Part shown: positions 32,462 to 42,269 of the stretch, piece by piece
How positions within the stretch are numbered: position 1 is the stretch's first letter
Layout of the letters: each line of letters opens with the position of its first letter
Source of the DNA: UBA2821 sp902763335
GTDB lineage: Bacteria > Bacillota > Clostridia > Lachnospirales > Lachnospiraceae
DNA: 64,000 nt
Direction: 5' to 3' (one strand)
Assembly: GCA_052066835.1 (NCBI GenBank)
Contig: JBQHRJ010000014.1
The notes under the pieces: generated by a model
What the model saw: the letters and a program-made list of their open reading frames with translations, nothing else
Database searches by the model: none
What the model was told of the DNA's origin: nothing
Translations under genes and position numbers: made by a program

Positions 32462-33475
32462 GTTCTGTGCTGGAATTTATTATACATTTGATTTTATATG
32501 GGGTGGAAGTTATAGGAATAATGCTTGTCGCTGACGGATTTATGCAGAAGAAATTCAGGTTTACTGCAATGTTTACGGGGGGACTGGCATTTATTATTCT
32601 GATGTATGTACTGAGAGATACGGGAGTTATAAAATATCAGGGATTTTTTATGGGATTTTTATCCATTACGGTAATATTTTTATGTATTTATAAAGAAATG
32701 AAAAATATCCGAAAGACAATACAGAATGTTATGGTCGCCATACTTGTGGATTTTTTTGTGCAGTTTATGGTAATGATGGTTCTGGAATTTATTAAAACCA
32801 ATACAAGTGAAAATGATACATTTGTAAACGGCTATCTGAGAATGGGCGGAAGTGTTGCAGTATTTGTTATTTGTTATATCATATATAAAAAGAACAGATT
32901 CCTTCGTGTATTCGATTACATTTTCGAAAAAAATAAGGTGCTTGGAAGGATTATTTTGTCAGCCGGAGTGCTGACATTTGTCATTACCGTAATTTTTAAT
33001 ATCAATGGCGGATTTACGGATACAGAAGCGATGTTGTATATGTGCTTTTCTATATTGTTTATTGTTACGCTGTATCAGTGGAACAAGGCAAGCGAACTCA
33101 GTCAGGAAAAGGACAGAAGAATAATGATTCAGCAGATGTGTCAGACTATAGAGGAGCTTACAGAGCTGCAGAGCAGTTATTGCGACAGAATATGACAATG
33201 CTGTGGAGGCCCTTGAGTCTGCAAGCCAGAAAAAAGTGAATGTAAACATATCCGAGGATAATGGGATGATAAATATATCTGTGGATAATGTCAGTCCGTT
33301 TATATCCAGCGAGGAAATGATGACATTTTTCCACCGTGGAGTCAGCACGAAGGGTAAAAACCGTGGCATCGGCCTTGCAAAACTGCAAAAGACAGCAGAG
33401 AAATACGATGGAAAAATGAACATTTTAATAAGAGAATACAAATCATCAGATGCAGAGTATGCAAGTGAAATATGA
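32458..33475 (+). pseudogene. GHKL sensor kinase with internal deletion
   Basis: The N-terminal 200 residues form a six-span AgrC-like sensor, but the frame stops at 33195 just after QTIEELTELQSSYCDRI. In another frame the ATPase domain starts abruptly at YDNAVEALESASQKKVNVNI and includes HRGVSTKGKNRGIGLAKLQK. The phospho-accepting His region of about 100 residues is missing, so a deletion joined the two parts out of frame. The kinase is inactive. Confidence 0.8.
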
Positions 33476-33561
33476 GGATATCATACCGCATTACTATGTT
33501 CTGGCTTAATGATTTTTTAATAATTTAAATTATATAATACCGGCACAAGGAGGATGAAGAC

Positions 33562-35949
33562 ATGTATGCTAAGATGCTTAAAAAGGACCTGATGCGTAAG
33601 AAAGTCATGAATCTGATTTTGCTGGTATTTATTTTGCTTGCAACTACTTTTATCGCTGCGAGCGTAAATAATATATGTGCAGTGTTGGACGGGACAAATT
33701 ATTTTTACGAAAAGTCGGGATTGGAAGACTATTTTATTATCACTATGAAAAAGGAAAATAGTGATGGCGGAGAAGATGAGATAAGAAAATTTCTAAAAGG
33801 TAACAGTCATGTGCGTGATTATAGTGAGGATAATATTCTATATTCATCTAAGGGAAATGTAAAACTTGCTAATGGCAAAAATGCTGAAATCAGTTCATCA
33901 ATAATTATAAACTGTTATGACATAGAACAACAGAGATTTTTTGACGCCAAAGATAACGAAATTACATCTATGAAAGATGGAACAGTTTATCTGCCAAACA
34001 GTATTATGACAGAAAATAACATTAAGCCGGGAGATAAAATAAGTATCGTTACCACATCAGGATATGATAAAGAATTTAAGGTTGTGGGAAGTTTTAAGGA
34101 TGCACTTCTCGGTTCAACTATGATGGGAACAAAGAGATACCTGTTTAGCAAAAATGATTTTCATGAACTGATGGATAAAAGCGGGCTTCCTGAAGGAACA
34201 ATATTTTCCGTGAATGTAAACGGATTAAAGGATTTTAAAAATGATTACAATAAGTTGGATGAGACAACCATATTTTCAGACGACAAGGCGACGGTAAGGA
34301 TTACATATGTTTTGGATATGGTACTTGCAATGGTACTGATGGTTGTGAGTGTGTGTCTGGTGATTATATCAGCGGTGATGCTTAAATTTATTATTATGTT
34401 TACGGTTAATGAAGACTGCAAAGAGATAGGTATCATGAAGGCGATAGGTATTCAGGACAGGAAAATAAGAATGCTTTATGTGGGTAAATATATGGTGCTT
34501 GCCATAGTGGGAGTGGTTGCAGGATTTTTCATATCCATACCATTTAGCAGGATAATGTTAAAGCAGGTGACCCGGACGATTGTCGTAAGGGCTGGAAATT
34601 CTACATTGTTATTGCAGGCGGCGTCAAGTATTCTGCTTGCGATGATAATTATACTTGCGGCATACCGGAGTACAAAACGTATAGAGAAATTTACACCGAT
34701 GGATGCAATCAGAAGTGGGAATAATGGCGAAAGGTTTAAGCGTAAAGGAATTTTATCTCTTGCAAAGACCGGGATGAGACCGACAACATTTCTTGCGTGT
34801 AATGATGTTTTGAACGAAATAAAAAAGTATATTGTACTGTTTGTTACGGGAATGGTAGGAATGTGGCTTGTTATCATGCCGGCAAATACTATAAATACAC
34901 TTCAGTCTGATAAGATATCGAGAAACTTTTCGTTGATTGACTGTGATGCATGGATAGTTGACGATGTGATGGTGACAGATTGCATATTGTCCGGCGACAG
35001 GAAGTATATTAATGAGAGACTCGATGAATATAAAGAAGAACTTGAAGATAATAATATCCGGGTTAAGAGAATATTTATGGAGATGATATTCAGACTGAAG
35101 ATAGAGAAAGGTGATTTAAGTTATAAATCTATTGCATTTCAGGGGATTGGAACAAGCGCTGATGAATATCAGTATCAGGAGGGAACTCCGCCAAAATATG
35201 AAAATGAGGTTGCACTTGCATATACAACTGCAAGAAATATAGATGCCCATGTCGGGGATACCGTGAAAATTAATGCGACCGGTGAAGTGAAAGAATATGT
35301 GGTGACAGCACTCTATCAGAGCATGAATAATATGGGTCAGGGAATAAGGTTCAGTGAGAATATAGATTTGGATTATTCACTGGCATCAGGCGGATTTGGT
35401 GTGCAAGTCGTATATGACGGGCATTATACGAAATCTGAGAAGAAAGAAATGCTTGAGAAAATGGGGGATATGTTTGAAAGTGCCAAGGCTGAAAACATGC
35501 AGCAGTTTATATCGGACATGTTAGGAGACGTTGCAGGCAGAGTAAAAGAACTGAAAACTATTATTCTTGCTGTGGTACTCGTCGTAAATGTGCTGGTGAT
35601 TGTTTTGATGCAGAAGATATTCCTGATACGTGAACGTGGCGAGATAGGTATGCTTAAGGCAATCGGATTTTCTACAGGCTCTATTATAGCATGGCAGACA
35701 AAGAGAGTGTCACTTGTGCTTGCAGGCGGAATGATTATCGGTGTACTTACCAGTGTTCCGTTTTCACAGATTACATCGGGACAGGTATTTAAGCTGATGG
35801 GAGCGGACAGTATAGAATTTGTTGTAAATCCGGTGGAAGTGTATATCGCATATCCGGTGATTGTGTTTGTGGCGGCTGTCATAATGTGTATATTCACCAT
35901 GTTAAATGTTAAGAAGATTAAAATTCAGGATATGAATAATATAGAATAG
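33562..35949 (+). CDS. FtsX-type ABC permease, BceB-like
   Basis: A 795-residue permease: one N-terminal span (about 15-33), a large outside domain (to about 255), three spans (255-390, with KEIGIMKAIGIQDRKI), a second set near 430, another outside domain (about 450-660) and the last three spans (RGEIGMLKAIGFSTGSI). This double-FtsX layout is typical of peptide-antibiotic detoxification or lipoprotein-release permeases. AAGGAGG lies before the ATG. The next gene encodes its ATPase and then a two-component system, as in Bce-type resistance modules. Confidence 0.85.
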   Translation: MYAKMLKKDLMRKKVMNLILLVFILLATTFIAASVNNICAVLDGTNYFYEKSGLEDYFIITMKKENSDGGEDEIRKFLKGNSHVRDYSEDNILYSSKGNVKLANGKNAEISSSIIINCYDIEQQRFFDAKDNEITSMKDGTVYLPNSIMTENNIKPGDKISIVTTSGYDKEFKVVGSFKDALLGSTMMGTKRYLFSKNDFHELMDKSGLPEGTIFSVNVNGLKDFKNDYNKLDETTIFSDDKATVRITYVLDMVLAMVLMVVSVCLVIISAVMLKFIIMFTVNEDCKEIGIMKAIGIQDRKIRMLYVGKYMVLAIVGVVAGFFISIPFSRIMLKQVTRTIVVRAGNSTLLLQAASSILLAMIIILAAYRSTKRIEKFTPMDAIRSGNNGERFKRKGILSLAKTGMRPTTFLACNDVLNEIKKYIVLFVTGMVGMWLVIMPANTINTLQSDKISRNFSLIDCDAWIVDDVMVTDCILSGDRKYINERLDEYKEELEDNNIRVKRIFMEMIFRLKIEKGDLSYKSIAFQGIGTSADEYQYQEGTPPKYENEVALAYTTARNIDAHVGDTVKINATGEVKEYVVTALYQSMNNMGQGIRFSENIDLDYSLASGGFGVQVVYDGHYTKSEKKEMLEKMGDMFESAKAENMQQFISDMLGDVAGRVKELKTIILAVVLVVNVLVIVLMQKIFLIRERGEIGMLKAIGFSTGSIIAWQTKRVSLVLAGGMIIGVLTSVPFSQITSGQVFKLMGADSIEFVVNPVEVYIAYPVIVFVAAVIMCIFTMLNVKKIKIQDMNNIE

Positions 35950-35962
35950 GAAGGTGTCAGAA

Positions 35963-36730
35963 ATGGGAACTGCTTTAAGAGTAAAAGATTTATGCAAAAC
36001 ATATATAGTAAATAAGAGACAGAACAACGTGCTTAAAAATATTTCATTTGAGATAGAAGATGGAGAGATGGTGGCGGTCATGGGACCGTCCGGTTCAGGA
36101 AAGTCAACCCTGTTATACAGTGTATCAGGTATGGACAGACCGACTGCAGGAAAGGTGGAGCTTGGGGGAAAGGACATTACAGATCTTTCTGAAAAGGAAC
36201 TGTCAAAGGTGAGACTTGATGAGATGGGATTTATATTTCAGCAGATGCATATGCTTAAAAATCTGACAATAGCTGACAATATTATCCTTCCTGCAATGCA
36301 GTCAGAGAGAAAGAAACGTACAAAAACGGAAATAAATGAATATTGCAGGGAGCTTATGAGAAAGCTTTCCATCAGTGACATAGCTGATAATGATATTTCA
36401 GAAGTCTCAGGCGGTCAGCTTCAGCGGGCGTGCATATGCAGAAGCATGATTAACAGGCCCACCATTATTTTTGCAGATGAACCTACGGGAGCACTTAACA
36501 GAGGAACATCTGAGGATGTCATGAGACAGCTTAATAAACTCAATGATGACGGAACTACGATACTTCTCGTGACCCACGATATGAAAGTTGCTTCAAAATG
36601 TAGTAGAATATTATACATAGTAGATGGTAATATAGATGGGGAACTTAAGCTTGGAAGTTTTGACTCAGATAAAGATGCAAATGACAGAGAGAGAAAGGTT
36701 AATCACTGGCTGACAGAACGGGGATGGTAA
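35963..36730 (+). CDS. ABC transporter ATP-binding protein (MacB/BceA type)
   Basis: A 255-residue ATPase: Walker A GPSGSGKST, Q-loop FIFQQMHMLKNLT, signature SGGQLQRACI, Walker B IIFADEPTGAL and switch THDMKVAS. The ADEPTGAL and MLKNLT motifs are standard for the LolD/MacB/Bce class. ATG 35963 is preferred to GTG 35954, which overlaps the ribosome site. It partners the large permease upstream and ends two bases before the response regulator. Confidence 0.93.
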   Translation: MGTALRVKDLCKTYIVNKRQNNVLKNISFEIEDGEMVAVMGPSGSGKSTLLYSVSGMDRPTAGKVELGGKDITDLSEKELSKVRLDEMGFIFQQMHMLKNLTIADNIILPAMQSERKKRTKTEINEYCRELMRKLSISDIADNDISEVSGGQLQRACICRSMINRPTIIFADEPTGALNRGTSEDVMRQLNKLNDDGTTILLVTHDMKVASKCSRILYIVDGNIDGELKLGSFDSDKDANDRERKVNHWLTERGW

Positions 36731-36731
36731 A

Positions 36732-37394
36732 ATGGCAGATATAATAATAGTGGAAGATAATGAAGAAATCGGAATACTTTTGCAGGATTTTCTGCATGCT
36801 GAAGGGTATGACACATATCTTGCAGCGAGTGGGGAAGAGGCCTTATCCGTATATGATGATGAGGGAGCGAAAATGGTTCTGCTTGATATTATGTTACCCG
36901 GAATAGATGGATTTGCGGTGTGTCGTAAAATAAGAGAAAAGAATAATACGCCGGTATTTATTATCAGTGCCAAAAACACGAAAGATGATAAGCTTAACGG
37001 TCTCTTACAGGGAGCGGATGACTATATTGAAAAGCCTTATGATGTGGATATTCTCATTGCCAAAATCAACGGTTTATTTAAGAGAAGATATTCATCTGAT
37101 GAAATTGTAGTGGGGAATATTAAAATCGATAAAACTAAAAGGCTTGTATACCGGGATGGTGAACAGGTGCAGGTCGGGGTAAAGGAGTATGAATTATTAC
37201 TATATCTTATGGAAAATAAGGGAAAGGTTCTGACGAAAGAAAAACTTTTTAACACTGTATGGGGCTATGGTTCGGATAGTGAGATTCAGACCCTTACGGT
37301 TCATATAAAATGGCTTCGTGAAAAACTTGAGAAGGATTCAAAGAAACCTGAACACATCCTCACAGTGTGGGGAGTAGGGTACAGATTTGAATAG
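36732..37394 (+). CDS. OmpR-family response regulator
   Basis: A 220-residue regulator: receiver with EDNEEIG, phospho-acceptor Asp52 (VLLDIMLPGIDG) and Lys in YIEKPYD, then an OmpR winged-helix domain (about 125-220, VKEYELLLYLMENKGKVLTK, TVHIKWLREKLE, VWGVGYRFE). It overlaps the predicted kinase frame and is probably phosphorylated by it. Targets likely include the ABC genes upstream. Confidence 0.94.
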   Translation: MADIIIVEDNEEIGILLQDFLHAEGYDTYLAASGEEALSVYDDEGAKMVLLDIMLPGIDGFAVCRKIREKNNTPVFIISAKNTKDDKLNGLLQGADDYIEKPYDVDILIAKINGLFKRRYSSDEIVVGNIKIDKTKRLVYRDGEQVQVGVKEYELLLYLMENKGKVLTKEKLFNTVWGYGSDSEIQTLTVHIKWLREKLEKDSKKPEHILTVWGVGYRFE

Positions 37395-37407
37395 ACAGAG
37401 GAAGAAT

Positions 37408-38715
37408 ATGAGGAAATTTAACTATATTATTACAGCATTTACATTGGCGTTTTTGGTGCTTGTTTTTGTGGGAAATCTGTTTGTTTACAAAAATGGGCAA
37501 ACGAATGAAAACAATGAATACAGGGTGCAGATAAACCGCATGGAAATAGAGCTTGGACGCTATGAAGAAAAGAATGGAAAAGCTCCTGACAGTGTGGAAG
37601 ATATAGAGAAATTTGCCGGGGACAGATATGATTCTGTCGTCGGCATTTCGCATGTAAAAAAATCAGAATCATCGGATGGATTGTACCGAAGACTGATATC
37701 TGCTAAAAATGTGCAGTATGAATTGTGCGAGACTTCCGGATATATTTACCGCATCGATTACAGAATGAATAATGGGAACGGCAAAAATATATGCATTGTC
37801 CTGAATATTATACTTATTATAGGATTTGTGGTTGTATTTAGTATTCTTATATATATTAAAAATAAGATATTGAGACCGTTTAATGAGCTGGTGGAACTTC
37901 CGGAAGAGATAGCCAGAGGTAACATGACTGCTTCGCTAAAAGAGGGCAGGAATAAATATTTTGGAAGATTTGTCTGGGGAATAAATCTGCTTAAAGAGCA
38001 GATTGAGGATGGAAGAAAAAGAGAACTAAATATGATTAAAGAAAGACAGGTACTTTTATTGTCCCTTTCCCATGATATCAAGACGCCTTTGAGTGCCATA
38101 AAACTGTATTCAAAGGCACTGGGGCGTAATCTTTATCCGTCGGAGGAAAAGCGGCAGAGTGTCATAAAGAGTATAGGTGACAAAGCAGATGAGATTGAGG
38201 GATATGTTTCTGATATTGTAAGGGCATCCGGTGAAGAATTTATGGAGTTTGAGGTACATAACGGAGAGGTGTATATTGCAGAAATTGTAAAAAGGATTCG
38301 CAAGTATTACAAGGAGCGTATGGACATTGAACAGATAGATTTCAGTATAAATATGGATGCAGACTGTCTGGTAATGGCAGATGGTGACAGGCTTGTTGAG
38401 GTCATCCAGAACATTATTGAAAATGATATGAAATATGGAGATGGAAAAAGAATTTCACTTTTGACTGAAAACGGAAACAGTGAATATAAGATAAAAATAA
38501 GTAACAGCGGATGTACATTGGCAGAGGGAGAGCTTCCACACATATTTGACAGCTTTTTCAGGGGGAGCAACGTGGAGAGAAAGATGGGGAGCGGACTTGG
38601 TCTGTACATTTGCCGTAAGCTGATTTATCTCATGGAAGGAGAAATCACAGCGGATATCAATGAAAAATCCGACGAGAGGGAAATGTGTGTGACAATTGTA
38701 CTGAAAAAATATTGA
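37408..38715 (+). CDS. Sensor histidine kinase
   Basis: A 435-residue kinase: span at about 5-23, outside domain (about 25-130), second span (about 133-155), HAMP-like linker, HisKA with SLSHDIKTPLSAIKL (His222), HATPase with ENDMKY and GSGLGLYICRKL boxes. ATG 37408 follows GAGGAAG; a TTG at 37387 inside the previous gene is less likely. Unlike classical BceS it has a sizeable outside domain, so it may sense its ligand directly. Confidence 0.92.
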   Translation: MRKFNYIITAFTLAFLVLVFVGNLFVYKNGQTNENNEYRVQINRMEIELGRYEEKNGKAPDSVEDIEKFAGDRYDSVVGISHVKKSESSDGLYRRLISAKNVQYELCETSGYIYRIDYRMNNGNGKNICIVLNIILIIGFVVVFSILIYIKNKILRPFNELVELPEEIARGNMTASLKEGRNKYFGRFVWGINLLKEQIEDGRKRELNMIKERQVLLLSLSHDIKTPLSAIKLYSKALGRNLYPSEEKRQSVIKSIGDKADEIEGYVSDIVRASGEEFMEFEVHNGEVYIAEIVKRIRKYYKERMDIEQIDFSINMDADCLVMADGDRLVEVIQNIIENDMKYGDGKRISLLTENGNSEYKIKISNSGCTLAEGELPHIFDSFFRGSNVERKMGSGLGLYICRKLIYLMEGEITADINEKSDEREMCVTIVLKKY

Positions 38716-38785
38716 ATCCTATGTGGTGACGTGTTAGAATGGCAGTATAATGCTTGCAACAGGGTTGCACAAAACGGAGGTAGTT

Positions 38786-39277
38786 ATGTTGGATGGTTTT
38801 ATAAACGAAATGAGGCAGACGATTGAGGATAATGCAGGATACAGGAGAATATTTGAGCTTTTATATAAAATACTTCCTATAGAAGTGGGAATTGTTTATG
38901 TATTTTTGATTATTACGGCATGGATGAAACAGGATATAGGTATTTCAAAGCTTATTCTGGTGCCACTTGTGGTGTTTGTGGGAGTTACCATTATACGGAA
39001 GCTTATAGATGCTCCGAGACCATATGAGGTAGATGGAATAGAACCTCTTATTCTTAAAGATAAGCATGGAGAATCATTTCCGAGCAGACATGTGGTTTCA
39101 GCTATGATTATTACTATGGCAGGGTTTTATATGAATGTATGGATTGGAATAAGTCTTGCAGTGGTTACGGTGCTTATAGCAGTGATGAGAGTGGTGGCGG
39201 GTGTGCACTATGTAAAAGATGTGGCATCCGGTCTTGCTATCAGCATAATAGTAGGAGTTATTGGATTTTTCTTATAA
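38786..39277 (+). CDS. PAP2-family phosphatase
   Basis: A 163-residue membrane phosphatase with the three PAP2 motifs: RKLIDAPRPYE, then PSRHVVSA and VAGVHYVKDVASG, containing the catalytic His. Five spans are predicted. GGAGGTAGTT lies before ATG 38786; the frame from 38750 is longer but lacks a site. Substrate may be undecaprenyl diphosphate or a phosphatidic acid-type lipid; the former would fit the adjacent envelope-stress module. Confidence 0.88.
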   Translation: MLDGFINEMRQTIEDNAGYRRIFELLYKILPIEVGIVYVFLIITAWMKQDIGISKLILVPLVVFVGVTIIRKLIDAPRPYEVDGIEPLILKDKHGESFPSRHVVSAMIITMAGFYMNVWIGISLAVVTVLIAVMRVVAGVHYVKDVASGLAISIIVGVIGFFL

Positions 39278-39301
39278 ATAATCCGGGAAACGGAGAGGAA
39301 A

Positions 39302-40324
39302 ATGTTTGAAAAAATATTTATATATTCACCCATAGATAGAAAACTGAATAAAATATCCGGTGTGGCATGGGCAATTAAGATGGTTCTCATCCTTTTTCCG
39401 ATTGGCGGATTGGGAATTGGTCTGTTTTCATGCTATGTGAAATATATACCGGCTGACAGATACAGAATGTTATACTATATTCTGTATCTTCTTCTTATGC
39501 TTATAGTTGTATATGGTATAGTGCGTTGGCTGAGAGAATTGTTTACCGTGTATGCAATAGGAAAGGATGGTAAATTTTACAGGTTCAGAATGATGGCATT
39601 TGCCATGGGTTATCTCGGATTTGGCAGAAAAGTAAGTGAGGTGGCAGCTAAAAAGACGGGAAAACTTGCAGGTACATTTGAGCTGATGATGAAGGTTAAG
39701 CAGACTATAGAAGGACTTGAGAAAGAAGAACAGGTTGAAGAAATGTTTGCAGCTGGATATTTATCGGAGATTTCGGATATAACTGTAATAAGGGAAAAAG
39801 ATGACTATATAAAAATATCAGCGGTGTGCAGCGAAAAGAAGGGGAACAAAAAGAGAAAACTGACTGTGCGTAAAGTATATGATGACTGGCAAAACCTGTC
39901 TGGCTATATAAAACATATGGCAGCGGGAGAAAGTGGAGAGTACAAATTTGTATCCCGCACATCCTATAGGGACTTTGTAGGCAAAAAGGAAAGTTATATA
40001 AGAAAAGTGATAAAGCAGTCTGTTGTCGCTATCGGTATTACCGCATGGCTTGGAATATTCATGCTTAGCGGTGACATCAGCCGTGAGAGTAATATAAGGG
40101 CAGGAAAATATACGCTTACCGAAACAAATGTGGACAAAAACTATGAATTGTATACAAGCGTGGAAAATCCGGAACACAAGATAAAAATATATGATGAAAA
40201 ACATATAAACTACAAACCGCTTATGGCAGTATTTTTAATATGTGAGGTACTGATAATAACAATAAACATTGATATTAACAGCGTAATGAATAAAAAGTCA
40301 GCCGGTCAAAAAAAGGTTGACTAA
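39302..40324 (+). CDS. Hypothetical four-span membrane protein
   Basis: 340 residues: two spans at about 25-45 and 58-78, a long cytoplasmic part (about 80-230) with a possible basic DNA- or lipid-facing segment (EKKGNKKRKLTVRKVYDDW), then spans at about 240-256 and 310-328 and a Lys-rich tail. GGAGAGG lies upstream. It follows the PAP2 gene by 24 bases in the same direction and may be co-transcribed. No family recognised. Confidence 0.7.
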   Translation: MFEKIFIYSPIDRKLNKISGVAWAIKMVLILFPIGGLGIGLFSCYVKYIPADRYRMLYYILYLLLMLIVVYGIVRWLRELFTVYAIGKDGKFYRFRMMAFAMGYLGFGRKVSEVAAKKTGKLAGTFELMMKVKQTIEGLEKEEQVEEMFAAGYLSEISDITVIREKDDYIKISAVCSEKKGNKKRKLTVRKVYDDWQNLSGYIKHMAAGESGEYKFVSRTSYRDFVGKKESYIRKVIKQSVVAIGITAWLGIFMLSGDISRESNIRAGKYTLTETNVDKNYELYTSVENPEHKIKIYDEKHINYKPLMAVFLICEVLIITINIDINSVMNKKSAGQKKVD

Positions 40325-40355
40325 CAGAGTGAAGTCATGCTAATATATAACCCAT

Positions 40356-40438
40356 GCGGATGTGGCGGAATTGGCAGACGCGCTAGATTTAGGTTCTAGT
40401 GGGCAACCCCCGTGCAGGTTCGATTCCTGTCATCCGCA
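40356..40438 (+). tRNA. tRNA-Leu (anticodon UAG)
   Basis: An 83-base class II tRNA. Acceptor arms GCGGATG/CATCCGC with discriminator A, anticodon stem CTAGA/TCTAG with loop TTTAGGT (anticodon TAG), variable arm TGGGCAACCCCCGTG and T arm CAGGTTCGATTCCTG. CCA is not encoded. It reads CUA codons and, by wobble, other CUN codons. Confidence 0.95.
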
Positions 40439-40464
40439 CTTGTTTATTATAATATTTACTATTT

Positions 40465-40505
40465 AAAAGGGTACCTGGGAAGAAATCTGACAGTTACCCT
40501 TTTTT
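40465..40505 (+). terminator. Terminator after tRNA-Leu
   Basis: AAAAGGGTACCTG and CAGTTACCCTTTTTT form a stem with one bulged or mismatched pair and a T run, 27 bases after the tRNA. Confidence 0.8.
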
Positions 40506-40531
40506 GGTATGTATGAGAAAAGAGGAAGAAT

Positions 40532-42253
40532 GTGAAAAATTTACTAATTTATTTAAAGGACTACAAAAAAGAAACGGTGTTTGGACCATTATTTAAACTG
40601 CTTGAAGCATCATTTGAATTACTTGTGCCGTTGGTAATGGCGGATATCATCGATGTGGGTATAGCAAATGCAGATAAGAGGTATATCGTAAAGATGTGTC
40701 TGGTCATGGTGGCATTGGGCATTATCGGACTGGCATGTTCGATTACGGCACAGTATTTTGCGGCAAAAGCGGCTGTAGGATTTTCTACAAAACTGAGACA
40801 TTCGCTGTTTAAACATATCCAGAGTCTTTCATTTTCAGAAATGGATGATATAGGAACGTCCACCATGATAACGAGAATGACCAGTGATATCAATCAGGTT
40901 CAGTCGGGTGTAAATATGGTACTGAGACTGTTTCTTCGTTCGCCGTTTATTGTATTTGGTGCGATGATTATGGCATTCACCATAGATGTAAAGGCGGCAC
41001 TTGTATTTGTGGTAGTTATTCCATTACTGTCAGTAGTCGTATTTGCGATTATGGCATACAGTATTCCACTGTACAAAAAAGTTCAGGCAGCACTTGACAA
41101 TGTGCTTGGCATTACAAGGGAAAACCTTACCGGAGTAAGAGTTATAAGGGCATTTAATAAAGAAAATGAAGAGATTGAAAAATTTGGTGTTGCCCATGAT
41201 AATCTTACGGGACTTCAGATGTTTGTCGGAAAAGTTACGGCGATAATGAATCCGGGAACATATATCATTATAAATGCAGGAATACTTGCACTTATTTATG
41301 CGGGAGCAATAAGAGTTGATGCAGGCTATATAACACAGGGACAGGTAGTGGCACTGGTAAACTATATGTCACAGATTCTTGTTGAGCTTATAAAACTTGC
41401 AAACCTGATTATCACTGTTACTAAGGCACTTGCATGTGCAAACAGAATATCTTCTGTTCTTGAGATTGAGTCAACTATGAATAGTCCTGAAAATCCTGTT
41501 AAACCGGGAGTGTCAGAGTATGCCGTAGAGTTTGATAATGTTTCACTCAGGTATAATTCATCCGGTGAGGAGGCACTGAGCAATATTGATTTCAAGGTAA
41601 AAAAAGGAGAGACAGTGGGAATTATCGGCGGAACAGGTTCCGGAAAGTCTTCAGTTGTCAATATGATACCGAGATTTTACGATGCATTTTCAGGTGAAGT
41701 TAAGGTAAATGGTGTAAATGTCAAAGATTATGATATGAAGGATTTGAGAGAAAGAGTAGGAATTGTTCTTCAGAAGGCAGTACTGTTTAAGGGAACGATT
41801 CGTGAAAACCTTATGTGGGGAAATGATTCAGCGATTGATGCGGATATAGAAAAAGCCATAGCTGCCTCACAGTCCAAAGAATTTGTTGATAACAAAGAGG
41901 GCAGACTTGACTATATGATATCGCAGGGTGGAAAGAACCTCTCAGGAGGACAGAAGCAGAGACTTACCATAGCAAGGGCAATCGTAAAGAATCCGGAGAT
42001 ACTTATTCTCGATGACAGTGCGTCGGCACTTGATTATGCTACAGATGCAGCACTCAGAAAATCTATACGTGAACTTGAAAATAATCCTACCGTATTTATC
42101 GTGTCGCAGAGAACATCGTCAATACGTTCGGCAGATAAGATAGTAGTTCTCGATGACGGAAAAATAGTTGGAATAGGAACACATGACGAACTGTTAAATA
42201 CATGTGACATATATAGAGAAATAAACGACTCACAGCAGTCGGCAAAGGCTTAG
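40532..42253 (+). CDS. ABC exporter half-transporter A
   Basis: A 573-residue six-span exporter half with fused ATPase (about 335-573). It has Walker A GGTGSGKSS, signature LSGGQKQRLTIARA and Walker B ILILDDSASALD, where Asp replaces the catalytic Glu. The GTG start follows GAGGAAGAAT. With the next gene it forms a heterodimer: this subunit gives the good signature but a degenerate catalytic base, the pattern of LmrCD/TM287-288-type multidrug or lipid exporters. The gap to the partner gene is 16 bases. Confidence 0.93.
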   Translation: MKNLLIYLKDYKKETVFGPLFKLLEASFELLVPLVMADIIDVGIANADKRYIVKMCLVMVALGIIGLACSITAQYFAAKAAVGFSTKLRHSLFKHIQSLSFSEMDDIGTSTMITRMTSDINQVQSGVNMVLRLFLRSPFIVFGAMIMAFTIDVKAALVFVVVIPLLSVVVFAIMAYSIPLYKKVQAALDNVLGITRENLTGVRVIRAFNKENEEIEKFGVAHDNLTGLQMFVGKVTAIMNPGTYIIINAGILALIYAGAIRVDAGYITQGQVVALVNYMSQILVELIKLANLIITVTKALACANRISSVLEIESTMNSPENPVKPGVSEYAVEFDNVSLRYNSSGEEALSNIDFKVKKGETVGIIGGTGSGKSSVVNMIPRFYDAFSGEVKVNGVNVKDYDMKDLRERVGIVLQKAVLFKGTIRENLMWGNDSAIDADIEKAIAASQSKEFVDNKEGRLDYMISQGGKNLSGGQKQRLTIARAIVKNPEILILDDSASALDYATDAALRKSIRELENNPTVFIVSQRTSSIRSADKIVVLDDGKIVGIGTHDELLNTCDIYREINDSQQSAKA

Positions 42254-42269
42254 AAAGGGGGCAGAAACG

